From contig JBJEPQ010000071.1 in NCBI GenBank assembly GCA_051881315.1, positions 1-64,000 on the forward strand: a stretch of DNA of 64,000 nucleotides, given 5' to 3'. The notes under the pieces are model-generated. The model made no database searches. It was not told the origin of the DNA and was given only the letters and a program-made list of their open reading frames with translations. This DNA is from CAG-488 sp051881315. Its GTDB lineage: Bacteria; Bacillota; Clostridia; Oscillospirales; Acutalibacteraceae. Made by a program: the position numbers and the translations under genes. This document shows, piece by piece, positions 52,678 through 59,792 of the stretch; position 1 is the first letter of the stretch, and every line of letters starts with the position of its first letter.

Positions 52678-53220
52678 ATGGCAAAATGGGTATGCAGCGT
52701 ATGCGGTTACGTTTACGAGGGCGACACTCCTCCGGAGAAGTGCCCCCAGTGCGGTGTTCCTGCTGAGAAGTTCCAGAAGCAGGATGAAGAAATGTCTTGG
52801 GCAGCTGAGCACGTTGTAGGCGTAGCACAGGGCGTTTCAGAGGACATCATCGAGGATCTTCGCGCTAACTTCAACGGCGAGTGCTCTGAGGTTGGTATGT
52901 ATCTTGCAATGGCAAGAGTAGCTCACAGAGAGGGCTATCCGGAGATCGGTCTTTACTGGGAAAAGGCAGCTTACGAAGAGGCTGAGCACGCAGCAAAGTT
53001 TGCAGAGCTTCTCGGTGAGGTTGTTACAGATTCCACAAAGAAGAACCTTGAGATGAGAGTTGCCGCCGAGAACGGCGCAACCGCAGGTAAGTTTGACCTT
53101 GCTAAGAGAGCAAAGGCAGCTAACCTTGACGCTATTCACGATACAGTTCACGAGATGGCTCGTGACGAGGCAAGACACGGCAAGGCATTTGCAGGTCTCC
53201 TCAAGAGATATTTCGGTTAA
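52678..53220 (+). CDS. rbr: Reverse-type rubrerythrin (N-terminal rubredoxin domain)
   Basis: An NADH-linked peroxidase that reduces hydrogen peroxide in anaerobes. Unlike classic rubrerythrin, the rubredoxin domain comes first (residues 1-38, CSVCGYVYEG...CPQCG), followed by the diiron four-helix domain with ECSEVGMYLAMARVAHREGYPEIGLYWEKAAYEEAEHA (E and ExxH ligands, read in short pieces) and a second E-x-x-H in EMARDEARHGKAF. 180 aa is typical. GGAGG precedes the ATG by nine bases. Its codon use is strongly biased towards preferred codons, as in highly expressed genes. The rubredoxin gene follows by 33 bp. Confidence 0.96.
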   Translation: MAKWVCSVCGYVYEGDTPPEKCPQCGVPAEKFQKQDEEMSWAAEHVVGVAQGVSEDIIEDLRANFNGECSEVGMYLAMARVAHREGYPEIGLYWEKAAYEEAEHAAKFAELLGEVVTDSTKKNLEMRVAAENGATAGKFDLAKRAKAANLDAIHDTVHEMARDEARHGKAFAGLLKRYFG

Positions 53221-53253
53221 TCAAAATTTATAATACTAAAAGGAAGAATTACT

Positions 53254-53409
53254 ATGGAGAAATTTGTATGCCCCTGCGGCTATGTTTATGATCCCGAAAT
53301 CGGTGATCCCGACAACGGTGTTGCTCCCGGCACAGCTTGGGAAGATGTTCCTGAGGATTGGGTTTGCCCGATCTGCGGACTTGGTAAGGACGCATTTGAG
53401 GCTGAATAA
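53254..53409 (+). CDS. Rubredoxin
   Basis: A 51-aa rubredoxin, short enough to be missed by length filters: it reads MEKFVCPCGYVYDPEIGD, then NGVAPGTAWEDVPEDW and VCPICGLGKDAFE. The second iron-binding pair is C-x-x-C as usual. The first is C-P-C, with one residue between the cysteines where rubredoxins normally have two. AAGGAAG precedes the ATG by about six bases. It probably passes electrons to the rubrerythrin upstream. Confidence 0.95.
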   Translation: MEKFVCPCGYVYDPEIGDPDNGVAPGTAWEDVPEDWVCPICGLGKDAFEAE

Positions 53410-53417
53410 GAGCTTTT

Positions 53418-53635
53418 AAACGGACTGTCGCACTAAGCGAAGAACAAAAGAAACAAAAATAAAACCTAAAAGCTTGTATTGGATTTTTTCACCGATACAA
53501 GCCTTTCTTATTGTATATTTAGAATAAATTGCAAAGATTAGTGTTTCTTTTTAGCCGTTTTTTCCGATTTGACGTATACACATACGCCGGGCATCGGAAG
53601 AAAACGGCTTCTTCATCTTATTGCGACAGTCCTTT
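53418..53635. repeat. MITE-like element B, opposite orientation to element A, with a nested hairpin
   Basis: The left end CGGACTGTCGCACTAAGCGA and the right end TTGCGACAGTCC are the same inverted termini as element A. The central hairpin (GCTTGTATTGG with CCGATACAAGC) matches the complement of element A. The right arm is interrupted by about 57 bp (53,552-53,609) that themselves form a long hairpin AGCCGTTTT...AAAACGGCT. No open reading frame is inside. Confidence 0.85.
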
Positions 53636-53721
53636 TTTTATAAAACATATTATTGACCTTGAAAAAAATAAAAAACAGATGTATTATATTTATATTAAAA
53701 ATTAAAAATCAGGTGGTCAAA

Positions 53722-54204
53722 ATGAGTGAAACAAACAAAAAGCAGAATGTAATACAGTTCATTAAGTTTGTGCTGTTCTCGGCGTCTGCCGGTTTAATTC
53801 AAATCGGAAGCTTCACGCTAATGAAAGAGGTCATTATCAAGCTGAGCTTTTTTCAGGAGCTTATGGCGGAGCATGCCGGCTTTGCAAAAATAATGAACAA
53901 TGAATACGGACCGATTTATCTGATCGCTCTCATTCTTTCTGTCATCTGGAACTTCACGTTCAACAGAAAATTTACCTTTAAATCAGCAAACAATATTCCG
54001 ATTGCTATGTTAAAGGTGCTCGGCTATTACGCAGTATTTACTCCGGTTTCAACAGTTTTGGGAAACTTCTTCACGGCAAAATTTGCTGCGGTTGTCGGAA
54101 TTGATTATATCGTCCTTGCTGTCACAATGGTAACAAATATGATTACAGAATTTTTATTCGATAAATTCGTCGTATTCAGGAATTCGGAAAATACAGCGGA
54201 GTAA
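53722..54204 (+). CDS. GtrA-like membrane protein
   Basis: A 160-aa protein with four membrane helices matching GtrA/DPMS: IKFVLFSASAGLIQIGSFTLMKE, then ALILSVIWNFTFNRKFTFKS (the diagnostic N-F-x-x-N-R-x-(F/W)-T-F motif) and ITEFLFDKFVVFR at the C-terminus. GtrA proteins move or present lipid-linked sugars for cell-surface glycosylation. The ATG at 53722 has AGGTGG upstream; an extension to 53653 lies in A-rich leader sequence and is not credible. It stands alone between element B and the repeat block. Confidence 0.9.
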   Translation: MSETNKKQNVIQFIKFVLFSASAGLIQIGSFTLMKEVIIKLSFFQELMAEHAGFAKIMNNEYGPIYLIALILSVIWNFTFNRKFTFKSANNIPIAMLKVLGYYAVFTPVSTVLGNFFTAKFAAVVGIDYIVLAVTMVTNMITEFLFDKFVVFRNSENTAE

Positions 54205-54239
54205 ATCGGTATTATCAGCTTCATGTGCAAATAAAATTA

Positions 54240-54740
54240 TAATACTCTAACATCTATAGTCTAAAATCTAAGGTCTGTTTTCAGCCTTCCCCTTGAGGGG
54301 AAGGTGTCGCGATCGCAGATCGTGACGGATGAGGTGTAATAGCAGACATTAGATTTTAGATGTTAGATTTTAGACGAGGAAATTTATAGTTTATATAAAC
54401 TATAAAAGATAGACTAAGACATGAGTTTTTTGTCAATCCCTCAGTCACAACCTGCGGTCGTGACAGCTCCCTTTACACAAGGGAGCCGGATAATTACATC
54501 GAAATTTGAAACTTAAACGTCTGAAGTCTAAGGTCTAAAATCTAAAATCTTTTATCACCTCATCACCGCCTAACGGCGGAGCTTCCCCTCAAGGGGAAGC
54601 CTTGAAAGGTTTAATCAGTATTTTCAGTTTACTCATGCAAAGAAAAAGTATAATCGTCTAAAGTCTAACATTAAAAATCTAATATCTAAAATTACTGCAA
54701 GTACATCTTTACGGATAACTTGCAGTTTTTCCTTTAATAT
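54240..54740. repeat. Composite repeat block 1
   Basis: A non-coding 500-bp stretch built of several repeated words: many copies of (G/A)TCTAAAATCTAA-type heptamers in both orientations; AGCCTTCCCCTTGAGGGGAA (54,283) with GACGGATGAGGTG; CTCAGTCAC...GGCTCCC-type sequence (54,439-54,488); and CACCTCATCACCGCC...GGGGAAGCCTT (54,556-54,603) in inverted orientation. The same parts recur in block 2. It ends in a terminator-like hairpin. Confidence 0.85.
54694..54732 (+). terminator. Terminator-like hairpin closing repeat block 1
   Basis: ACTGCAAGT and ACTTGCAGT form a 9-bp stem followed by TTTTTCC. A related hairpin (ACCGCAAGT/ACTTGCGGT) closes block 2 at 56,443-56,477; both loops share the word CGGATAA. 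Confidence 0.75.
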
Positions 54741-54782
54741 ATGTATTACAAAATAATTTTATCGTAATTCGATAAATTTCTA

Positions 54783-54811
54783 TTGACATTTAATCTATTC
54801 GATGATATAAT
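54783..54811 (+). promoter_or_regulatory. Consensus promoter of the DUF2975-Xre-DUF2809 cassette
   Basis: TTGACA and TATAAT with a 17-bp spacer. The word ATTCGAT occurs twice around it (54,770s and 54,798), a possible operator for the Xre regulator encoded in the same transcript. Confidence 0.82.
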
Positions 54812-54840
54812 GCAGTCAACAAACATTCAGGAGGAAAATT

Positions 54841-55323
54841 ATGGAAAATAAGATTTCACTCAAAAAAATCTCAGGAAGCCTTAAATTCATAATCATTGCA
54901 ATGGGACTTTGTGCCTTGGCTTTGCAGAGCGTTGCATCGCTGATGTTCATTATTTCCGAAGCAGATGATATCGAAAAATACAGACTTCCGTGGATGTGCC
55001 TGATCTGGGCAACGGCAATTCCGATGATCCCCGCTCTTTATTATTCATGGCGGACTGCGGTCAACATCGGCAAGAACAAAGCCTTTTGCACCGACAACGC
55101 AAAAAATCTGAAAAACATTGCCATAAGCTCTGCCGCAGACACCGTGCTTGTGCTTTTAGGCAATATATTATTTTTAGTGATAGGTATCAGTCATCCGTCG
55201 GTATTCCTTTTCTGCATGGTAATCGAGCTTATCGGTTTAGCCATATTTATCGCCGCCCTCGGACTTTCTCAGCTCATTGTGAAAGCCACCGAATTGCAGG
55301 AAGAAAACGATCTGACGATATGA
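54841..55323 (+). CDS. DUF2975 membrane protein
   Basis: A 160-aa protein with four predicted membrane helices, matching DUF2975: the first helix near 13-35, the CLIWATAIPMIPALYY segment, the NIGKNKAFCTDNAKNLKNIA cytoplasmic loop with the characteristic F-x-x-x-N-x-x-x-L pattern, and two further helices. These proteins are almost always paired with a small Xre-type regulator, as here, but their function is unknown. GGAGGAAAATT precedes the ATG. Confidence 0.9.
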   Translation: MENKISLKKISGSLKFIIIAMGLCALALQSVASLMFIISEADDIEKYRLPWMCLIWATAIPMIPALYYSWRTAVNIGKNKAFCTDNAKNLKNIAISSAADTVLVLLGNILFLVIGISHPSVFLFCMVIELIGLAIFIAALGLSQLIVKATELQEENDLTI

Positions 55324-55332
55324 GGTAAAAAA

Positions 55333-55536
55333 ATGATTATTGTAAACATTGACGTTATGCTCGCCAAAAGAAAAATGAGTGTTACCGAGCTTGCGGAGCG
55401 CGTCGGCATCACAATGGCGAACATATCCATTCTTAAAAACGGTAAAGCAAAGGCAATAAAAATTACAACGCTTGAAAAGATCTGCGAAGCTCTCGACTGT
55501 CAGCCCGGCGATATATTGGAATACCGAAAGGATTGA
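55333..55536 (+). CDS. Small Xre-family (YozG-like) transcriptional regulator
   Basis: A 67-aa helix-turn-helix protein: MLAKRKMSVTELAERVGITMANISILKNGKAKAIKITTLEKICEALDCQPGDILEY contains (in short) the E-L-A-E-R-V-G-I-T turn and the C-x-P-G-D-I-L-E-Y ending typical of the YozG group. It probably represses its own operon through the ATTCGAT words at the promoter; this is inference. It begins 9 bp after the DUF2975 gene, with GAGGT upstream. Confidence 0.93.
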   Translation: MIIVNIDVMLAKRKMSVTELAERVGITMANISILKNGKAKAIKITTLEKICEALDCQPGDILEYRKD

Positions 55537-55546
55537 ATTAATAAAA

Positions 55547-55939
55547 ATGAAACCGATAAAGAGCAGACTGTTTTTTCTCGGAATGTTTATATTCCTGTTT
55601 ATCTGTGAAATACTGATTGCTAAGTTTTATTTTTCTGATTTTGTCCGTGCTTATTTCGGAGATGTACTTGTCGTAATACTGCTGTATAGCTTTGTAAGGA
55701 TTTTTATTCCAGATCGGATCAGGCTTCTGCCTCTGTGGGTGTTTCTCTTTGCCTGTGCGATAGAAACAGGACAATATTTCAACTACACCGAATTACTCGG
55801 CGTGAGCAACAATCCCCTGCTTTGTACTCTTATGGGAACATCGTTTGCGTGGGGCGACATTATCAGCTATGCCGCAGGAGGTCTTGTTTGCGGAGTTATT
55901 GAATTTATAAAAAGTAAGTTCAACAGGAATGATTACTGA
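55547..55939 (+). CDS. DUF2809 membrane protein
   Basis: A 130-aa protein with about four membrane segments, matching DUF2809: FVRAYFGDVLVVILLYSFVR is the diagnostic segment, followed by FLFACAIETGQYFNY and the WGDIISYAAGG region near the C-terminus. The family is often compared with VanZ-like proteins. Function is unknown. I chose the ATG at 55547; an in-frame start at 55472 would overlap the Xre gene by 65 bp. Last gene of the cassette. Confidence 0.88.
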   Translation: MKPIKSRLFFLGMFIFLFICEILIAKFYFSDFVRAYFGDVLVVILLYSFVRIFIPDRIRLLPLWVFLFACAIETGQYFNYTELLGVSNNPLLCTLMGTSFAWGDIISYAAGGLVCGVIEFIKSKFNRNDY

Positions 55940-55944
55940 TTTAG

Positions 55945-56480
55945 CCTTCCCCAAAATAGACTTTAGATATTAGATGTTAGATTTTAGACGGTATCACTTA
56001 AAATCTCGGTGAAACTATTCGGCTCCCTTGTGTAAAGGTAGCGAAGCGTCGCCACGGGAGTGAGCTGCAGCGAGACGCTGTCAGCGAAGCCGACTGAGGG
56101 ATTGTCAAAAGACTTATTTCTCTTTTAAGTCTTTTTTGTTTGCACTTATCCCCTCCGTCACGGCTTTGCCGTGCCAGCCAGATATTTTCATCGAAATTTA
56201 AAACTTAATTGTCTAATGTCTAATGTCTAAAATCTAAAGTCTATATTTAGCCTTCCCCTTGAGGGGAAGGTGGCACGGAGGAACGACGTGACGGATGAGG
56301 TGTAATGAAACTTCATCTGATTTGCTCCACCTCATCACCGCCTACGGCGGAGCTTCCCCTCAAGGGGAAGCCTTACATGATTTCATCAAACTTTGAAATA
56401 ATATCGTCTAAAGTCTAACATCTACCATCTAAAATCTAATTAACCGCAAGTCTTTCCATTTCGGATAAACTTGCGGTCAC
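55945..56480. repeat. Composite repeat block 2
   Basis: Homologous in parts to block 1: TCTAAAATCTAA-type heptamers, CCTTCCCCTTGAGGGGAAGG (56,250) followed by GACGGATGAGGTG, its inverted partner CACCTCATCACCGCC...GGGGAAGCCTT (56,328-56,373), the CGGCTCCCTTGTGTAAAGG/CGACTGAGGGATTG unit (56,020-56,105), and the closing hairpin at 56,443-56,477. It also carries an extra GTCACGGCTTTGCCGTG hairpin (56,157). No gene is seen in it. Confidence 0.85.
56107..56137 (+). terminator. Terminator downstream of the DUF2809 gene
   Basis: AAAAGACTT and AAGTCTTTT pair around a T/C-rich loop and are followed by TTTTGTTTG. It is symmetric enough to work in both directions. Confidence 0.75.
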
Positions 56481-56702
56481 ATTTTTATAGATATTTATTT
56501 ATCAGATAAATTAAATCCTGCTCGATTCTGTTGAACAGATACTTGAAAAAGTTCAGTATTCTGCAAACCAAAAATGTTCTCTTATACGGAGTGTACGTTC
56601 AGTTGCCGCAGTCGTACATCTTTGAAAGATCGTTGACTGCATATCGTGCATATCAAGTCCCCGAAGCGTGATGCCGACACTCGTTTTGATATCTTTTTCT
56701 AA
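56478..56702. other. Unassigned intergenic stretch between repeat block 2 and asnB
   Basis: I see no convincing gene, RNA or terminator. A 45-codon open stretch on the minus strand just beyond asnB lacks a start signal and resembles nothing I recognise. Confidence 0.5.
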
Positions 56703-58535
56703 TTATATAAATCTAACCTTGTACTTTTTAAGCCAATAATCAAACTGGAGGAAATAGGCTATTGTCTGAGGAGTTGTCATAAGCTGACCGTACCACGGCT
56801 GACTCTTGTTTTCCGTTAAAAGCTCAGTCAGCTTTTCTTTCTTTATAAAATCAAGCATCGGAGAACTGCCGTCGTCAATTATCGCCTGCAATCTTTCCGA
56901 AACAGCGGCAAGATAATTCGGATTGTGCGTTTTCGGATAAGGGCTTTTCTTGCGCCAAAGCACTTCATCGGGCAGGTATCCCCTCATCGCTTCTCTGAGC
57001 AGTCCTTTTTCATAATTGTTGTGATCCTTCATCTGCCACGGCACGTTATAAAGGTACTCGACAATCCTGTGGTCGCAGAAAGGAACTCTGACCTCAAGCG
57101 AGGAATACATACTCATTCTGTCCTTCCTGTCAAGCAGAGTTTGCATAAACCAATCAAGATTGAGCTTCATCATCTGCGCCGTTTTCAGATCGTCCTCCGA
57201 CATATTTTCATAGAGCGGAGCACTGTCGGCGGTGAGCTTATAGCGGCCGTAGACATATTCCGCTCCGTCGATTTGTTCTGCAAATTCATCTTTCAAAAAA
57301 GACATTCTGTAATCCGTAGACTGTGCCCACGGAAAGCCCTCGGAAGAACGGATTGTTTTGTCTCTGTACCACGGATAACCGCCGAAAATCTCGTCCGCAC
57401 ACTCTCCCGACAGGGCAACCGTGCCGTACTCCTTGATAGCCTTGCACAAAAGAAGCATAGAAGCGTCCACGTCCGCCATTCCAGGCATATCCCTTGCGTC
57501 AACCGAAGAATACAACGCATCCACAAGCTCGGCGGTATCTATAACGATCCAATGATGTGCGCCGCCGAGATATTTCTCCATAATGCGAATATACTCGGGA
57601 TCGGAGTTCGGCTGAAATTTTGATTTTCGGAAGTATTTGTCGTTGTCCTTATAGTCAACGGAAAAGGTGTGAAGCACCTCTCCCCTTTTCTTAAACTCCT
57701 CATTCGTGACAGAGGAAATCAGGCTGGAATCAAGTCCGCCCGAAAGAAAAGTACAAAGCGGAACATCGGAAACAAGCTGTCGTTTGATTGAGTCCGTTAC
57801 AAGATAACGCACCTTTTCAACTGTCTGTTCAAAGCTGTCGGTATGCTCATGAGCCTCGACATTCCAGTAGCGATGGATTGTCAGCCCCGTTTCGTCAAAT
57901 ATCGCATAGTGGGCAGGTCTTATCTCGCTGATATTTTTGAAAACCCCCATTCCGGGAGTTCTGCCCGGACCGATCAGCATAATCTCCGACAGCGACCGAA
58001 TATCCATCAGCGGCTCGATTTCCGGGTGTTCAAGCAAGGCTTTAATTTCCGAGGCAAAAACAAATCCGCTTTTGCACATCGAATAAAAAAGCGGTTTAAC
58101 GCCCATTCTGTCCCTTGCGACAAACAGGCGTTTAGTCTCATGCTCCCAAACCGCAAAGGCAAAAATACCGTTGAAAAGCTCAACGCATTTTTCACGGTAT
58201 TCACAGTAGGCTTTCAGCACGACCTCGGTATCGGAATGGCTGAAAAAGTTGTATCCCCTGCTCTCAAGCCCGTTTCTGATCTCATCGGTATTATAAAGCT
58301 CACCGTTGTAGCAAAGCGTAAACAGCTCCCCGTCTACCGCATAGGTCATCGGCTGTTTTCCTCGCTCAATATCGACAACGGCAAGTCTCCTGTGCATCAA
58401 AACCGCATCGTGTGAAAAGTATTCGCCGTGCTGATCGGGACCTCTTGAATAGAGCTTGTTCTGCATATTGTAAAAATGACTTTCATATTCCTCCAAATCC
58501 CTGCTGAACGAGACCTGTCCGCAAATTCCGCACAT
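56703..58535 (-). CDS. asnB: Asparagine synthetase (glutamine-hydrolysing)
   Basis: AsnB makes asparagine from aspartate, glutamine and ATP. The 610-aa protein has the N-terminal glutaminase domain with nucleophile Cys2 (MCGICGQVSF) and the RGPDQHGEY, YNGELYN and SDTEVVL motifs. The synthetase domain shows the P-loop FLSGGLDSSLIS, VALSGECADEIFGGYPWY and the DRMSMYSSLEVRVPFCDHRIVEY region (in short pieces). Length is typical. The ribosome binding site AGGTGA includes the stop codon of spoIIID, with 4 bp between the genes, so the pair is coupled. This linkage to a sporulation regulator is seen in other Clostridia. Confidence 0.96.
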   Translation of the reverse strand: MCGICGQVSFSRDLEEYESHFYNMQNKLYSRGPDQHGEYFSHDAVLMHRRLAVVDIERGKQPMTYAVDGELFTLCYNGELYNTDEIRNGLESRGYNFFSHSDTEVVLKAYCEYREKCVELFNGIFAFAVWEHETKRLFVARDRMGVKPLFYSMCKSGFVFASEIKALLEHPEIEPLMDIRSLSEIMLIGPGRTPGMGVFKNISEIRPAHYAIFDETGLTIHRYWNVEAHEHTDSFEQTVEKVRYLVTDSIKRQLVSDVPLCTFLSGGLDSSLISSVTNEEFKKRGEVLHTFSVDYKDNDKYFRKSKFQPNSDPEYIRIMEKYLGGAHHWIVIDTAELVDALYSSVDARDMPGMADVDASMLLLCKAIKEYGTVALSGECADEIFGGYPWYRDKTIRSSEGFPWAQSTDYRMSFLKDEFAEQIDGAEYVYGRYKLTADSAPLYENMSEDDLKTAQMMKLNLDWFMQTLLDRKDRMSMYSSLEVRVPFCDHRIVEYLYNVPWQMKDHNNYEKGLLREAMRGYLPDEVLWRKKSPYPKTHNPNYLAAVSERLQAIIDDGSSPMLDFIKKEKLTELLTENKSQPWYGQLMTTPQTIAYFLQFDYWLKKYKVRFI

Positions 58536-58539
58536 TAAA

Positions 58540-58797
58540 TCACCTCATTTTCTTTCCCTTATATTTTTCTCTCGTGGCAATTCCGCCCCTGATATGTCTC
58601 TGCGCCTTGTTGATATCAAGTATTTCCCTGACCTCTTTGCTTAATACGGGATCAATTTCCTCAAGCTTTTGCGTGACGTCCGTATGTACCGTTGACTTTG
58701 AAATTCCGAACACCTTTGCGGCGGCTCTGACAGTCGATCTGTTTTTCACGATATATTCGCCGAGTTCAACCGAACGAATCCGAGCTAAATCATTCAA
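58540..58797 (-). CDS. spoIIID: Sporulation transcription regulator SpoIIID
   Basis: An 85-aa mother-cell regulator of sporulation. It has the R-x-x-x-(L/I)-G-x-Y-I-V start, the helix-turn-helix TVRAAAKVFGISKSTVHTDVT (core V-F-G-I-S-K-S-T-V-H), the D-P-x-L-x-x-E-V-x-x-I-L-D-x-N-K segment and the R-H-I-R-G-G basic motif that contacts DNA in SpoIIID. It marks the organism as a likely spore former. Its GGGAGG ribosome site lies in the 3' arm of the metA terminator hairpin, twelve bases before the ATG. Confidence 0.96.
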   Translation of the reverse strand: MNDLARIRSVELGEYIVKNRSTVRAAAKVFGISKSTVHTDVTQKLEEIDPVLSKEVREILDINKAQRHIRGGIATREKYKGKKMR

Positions 58798-58798
58798 A

Positions 58799-58848
58799 AG
58801 AAAAACCTCCCGAATTTACATATCAGTAATTGATATGTTCGGGAGGTT
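58799..58848 (-). terminator. metA terminator whose 3' arm contains the spoIIID ribosome site
   Basis: On the minus strand AACCTCCCGAA...ACATATCA pairs with TGATATGT...TTCGGGAGGTT (about 19 bp with a small bulge), followed by TTTTTCTTTT. The GGGAGG in the 3' arm is the only ribosome binding site for spoIIID. Confidence 0.88.
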
Positions 58849-58857
58849 GATTTTATG

Positions 58858-59775
58858 TCATTCTATTGTTTCAATGTCGTATGGAGTCGTCTGATATACG
58901 AAATAGTTCAGCCAGTTGGAAAAAAGGAGATTGGCGTGCGCCCTCCAGGAAACTATCGGCTCCTTGGTCGGATCGTCATTCGGAAAATAGTTTTTAGGAA
59001 TGTCAATTTCAAGTCCCTTTTCCTTGTCACGGAAATATTCATCTTTCAGAGTATCCCTGTCGTATTCCGAATGTCCGGTCACAAAGATCTGCTTGCCCTT
59101 GTTTGTGGAAACGGCATAAACTCCCGTCTCCTTTGATGAGGCAAGAATTTTCAAGCCCTTGACCTTTTTGATATCCTCGGCATAGACCGTTGTATGTCTT
59201 GACTGAGGCACCATAAAGGTTTCGTCAAAGCCTCGGAAAAGGATCGACCTTTTGTAGTCCACCTTATGAGGATAAACTCCGAAGCACTTCTTCAGCAGAG
59301 GATGCTTCTGAATACCGTAATGGTAGTAAAGTCCTGCCTGTGCTCCCCAGCAAATATGGAAAGTGCTTGTGACATGGGTTTTGCTCCATTCCATTATCTC
59401 GCAAAGCTCATCCCAGTATTCTACCTCTTCAAATTCCATATTTTCAACGGGCGCACCGGTGATTATCATTCCGTCGTACTTGTTGTCCTTTATTTCGTCA
59501 AAGGTCTTATAAAACGCCAAAAGATGCTCCTCGGATGTGTTCTTCGACTTGTGCGAGGTAGTATACATCATTTCCATTTCAACCTGAAGCGGAGTGTTTC
59601 CGAGAAGTCGGGCAAACTGAGTTTCTGTCTCGATCTTCTTTGGCATAAGGTTGAGAAGCAAAATCTTCAGCGGTCGTATATCCTGCTTGACTGCCCTCTT
59701 ATGCGTCATGACGAAAATGTTTTCGTCCTTGAGCGTTTTTACGGCAGGCAGTCCGTTAGGTACTTTAATAGGCAT
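58858..59775 (-). CDS. metA: Homoserine O-acetyltransferase (MetA family)
   Basis: MetA acylates homoserine as the first committed step of methionine synthesis. The 305-aa protein has the nucleophile Cys142 in FHICWGAQAG and the His/Glu partners in FVTGHSEYD. Position 111 is Glu (TGAPVENMEF), the residue known to select acetyl-CoA over succinyl-CoA, so this is an acetyltransferase despite the metA (succinyltransferase-type) fold. The following step is provided by metY, 17 bp upstream in the same operon. GAGTGA precedes the ATG. Confidence 0.95.
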   Translation of the reverse strand: MPIKVPNGLPAVKTLKDENIFVMTHKRAVKQDIRPLKILLLNLMPKKIETETQFARLLGNTPLQVEMEMMYTTSHKSKNTSEEHLLAFYKTFDEIKDNKYDGMIITGAPVENMEFEEVEYWDELCEIMEWSKTHVTSTFHICWGAQAGLYYHYGIQKHPLLKKCFGVYPHKVDYKRSILFRGFDETFMVPQSRHTTVYAEDIKKVKGLKILASSKETGVYAVSTNKGKQIFVTGHSEYDRDTLKDEYFRDKEKGLEIDIPKNYFPNDDPTKEPIVSWRAHANLLFSNWLNYFVYQTTPYDIETIE

Positions 59776-59792
59776 TTGTTATCACTCTTCAA

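Noticed and set aside
54240..56480. Possible CRISPR array in the TCTAAAATCTAA repeat regions
   Set aside because: The repeats are seven-base words in irregular runs with no unique spacers of constant length, and no cas genes are in the window.
56500..56700. Possible remnant coding sequence beyond asnB
   Set aside because: A 45-codon open stretch exists on the minus strand, but it lacks a start signal, a ribosome site and any recognisable motif.
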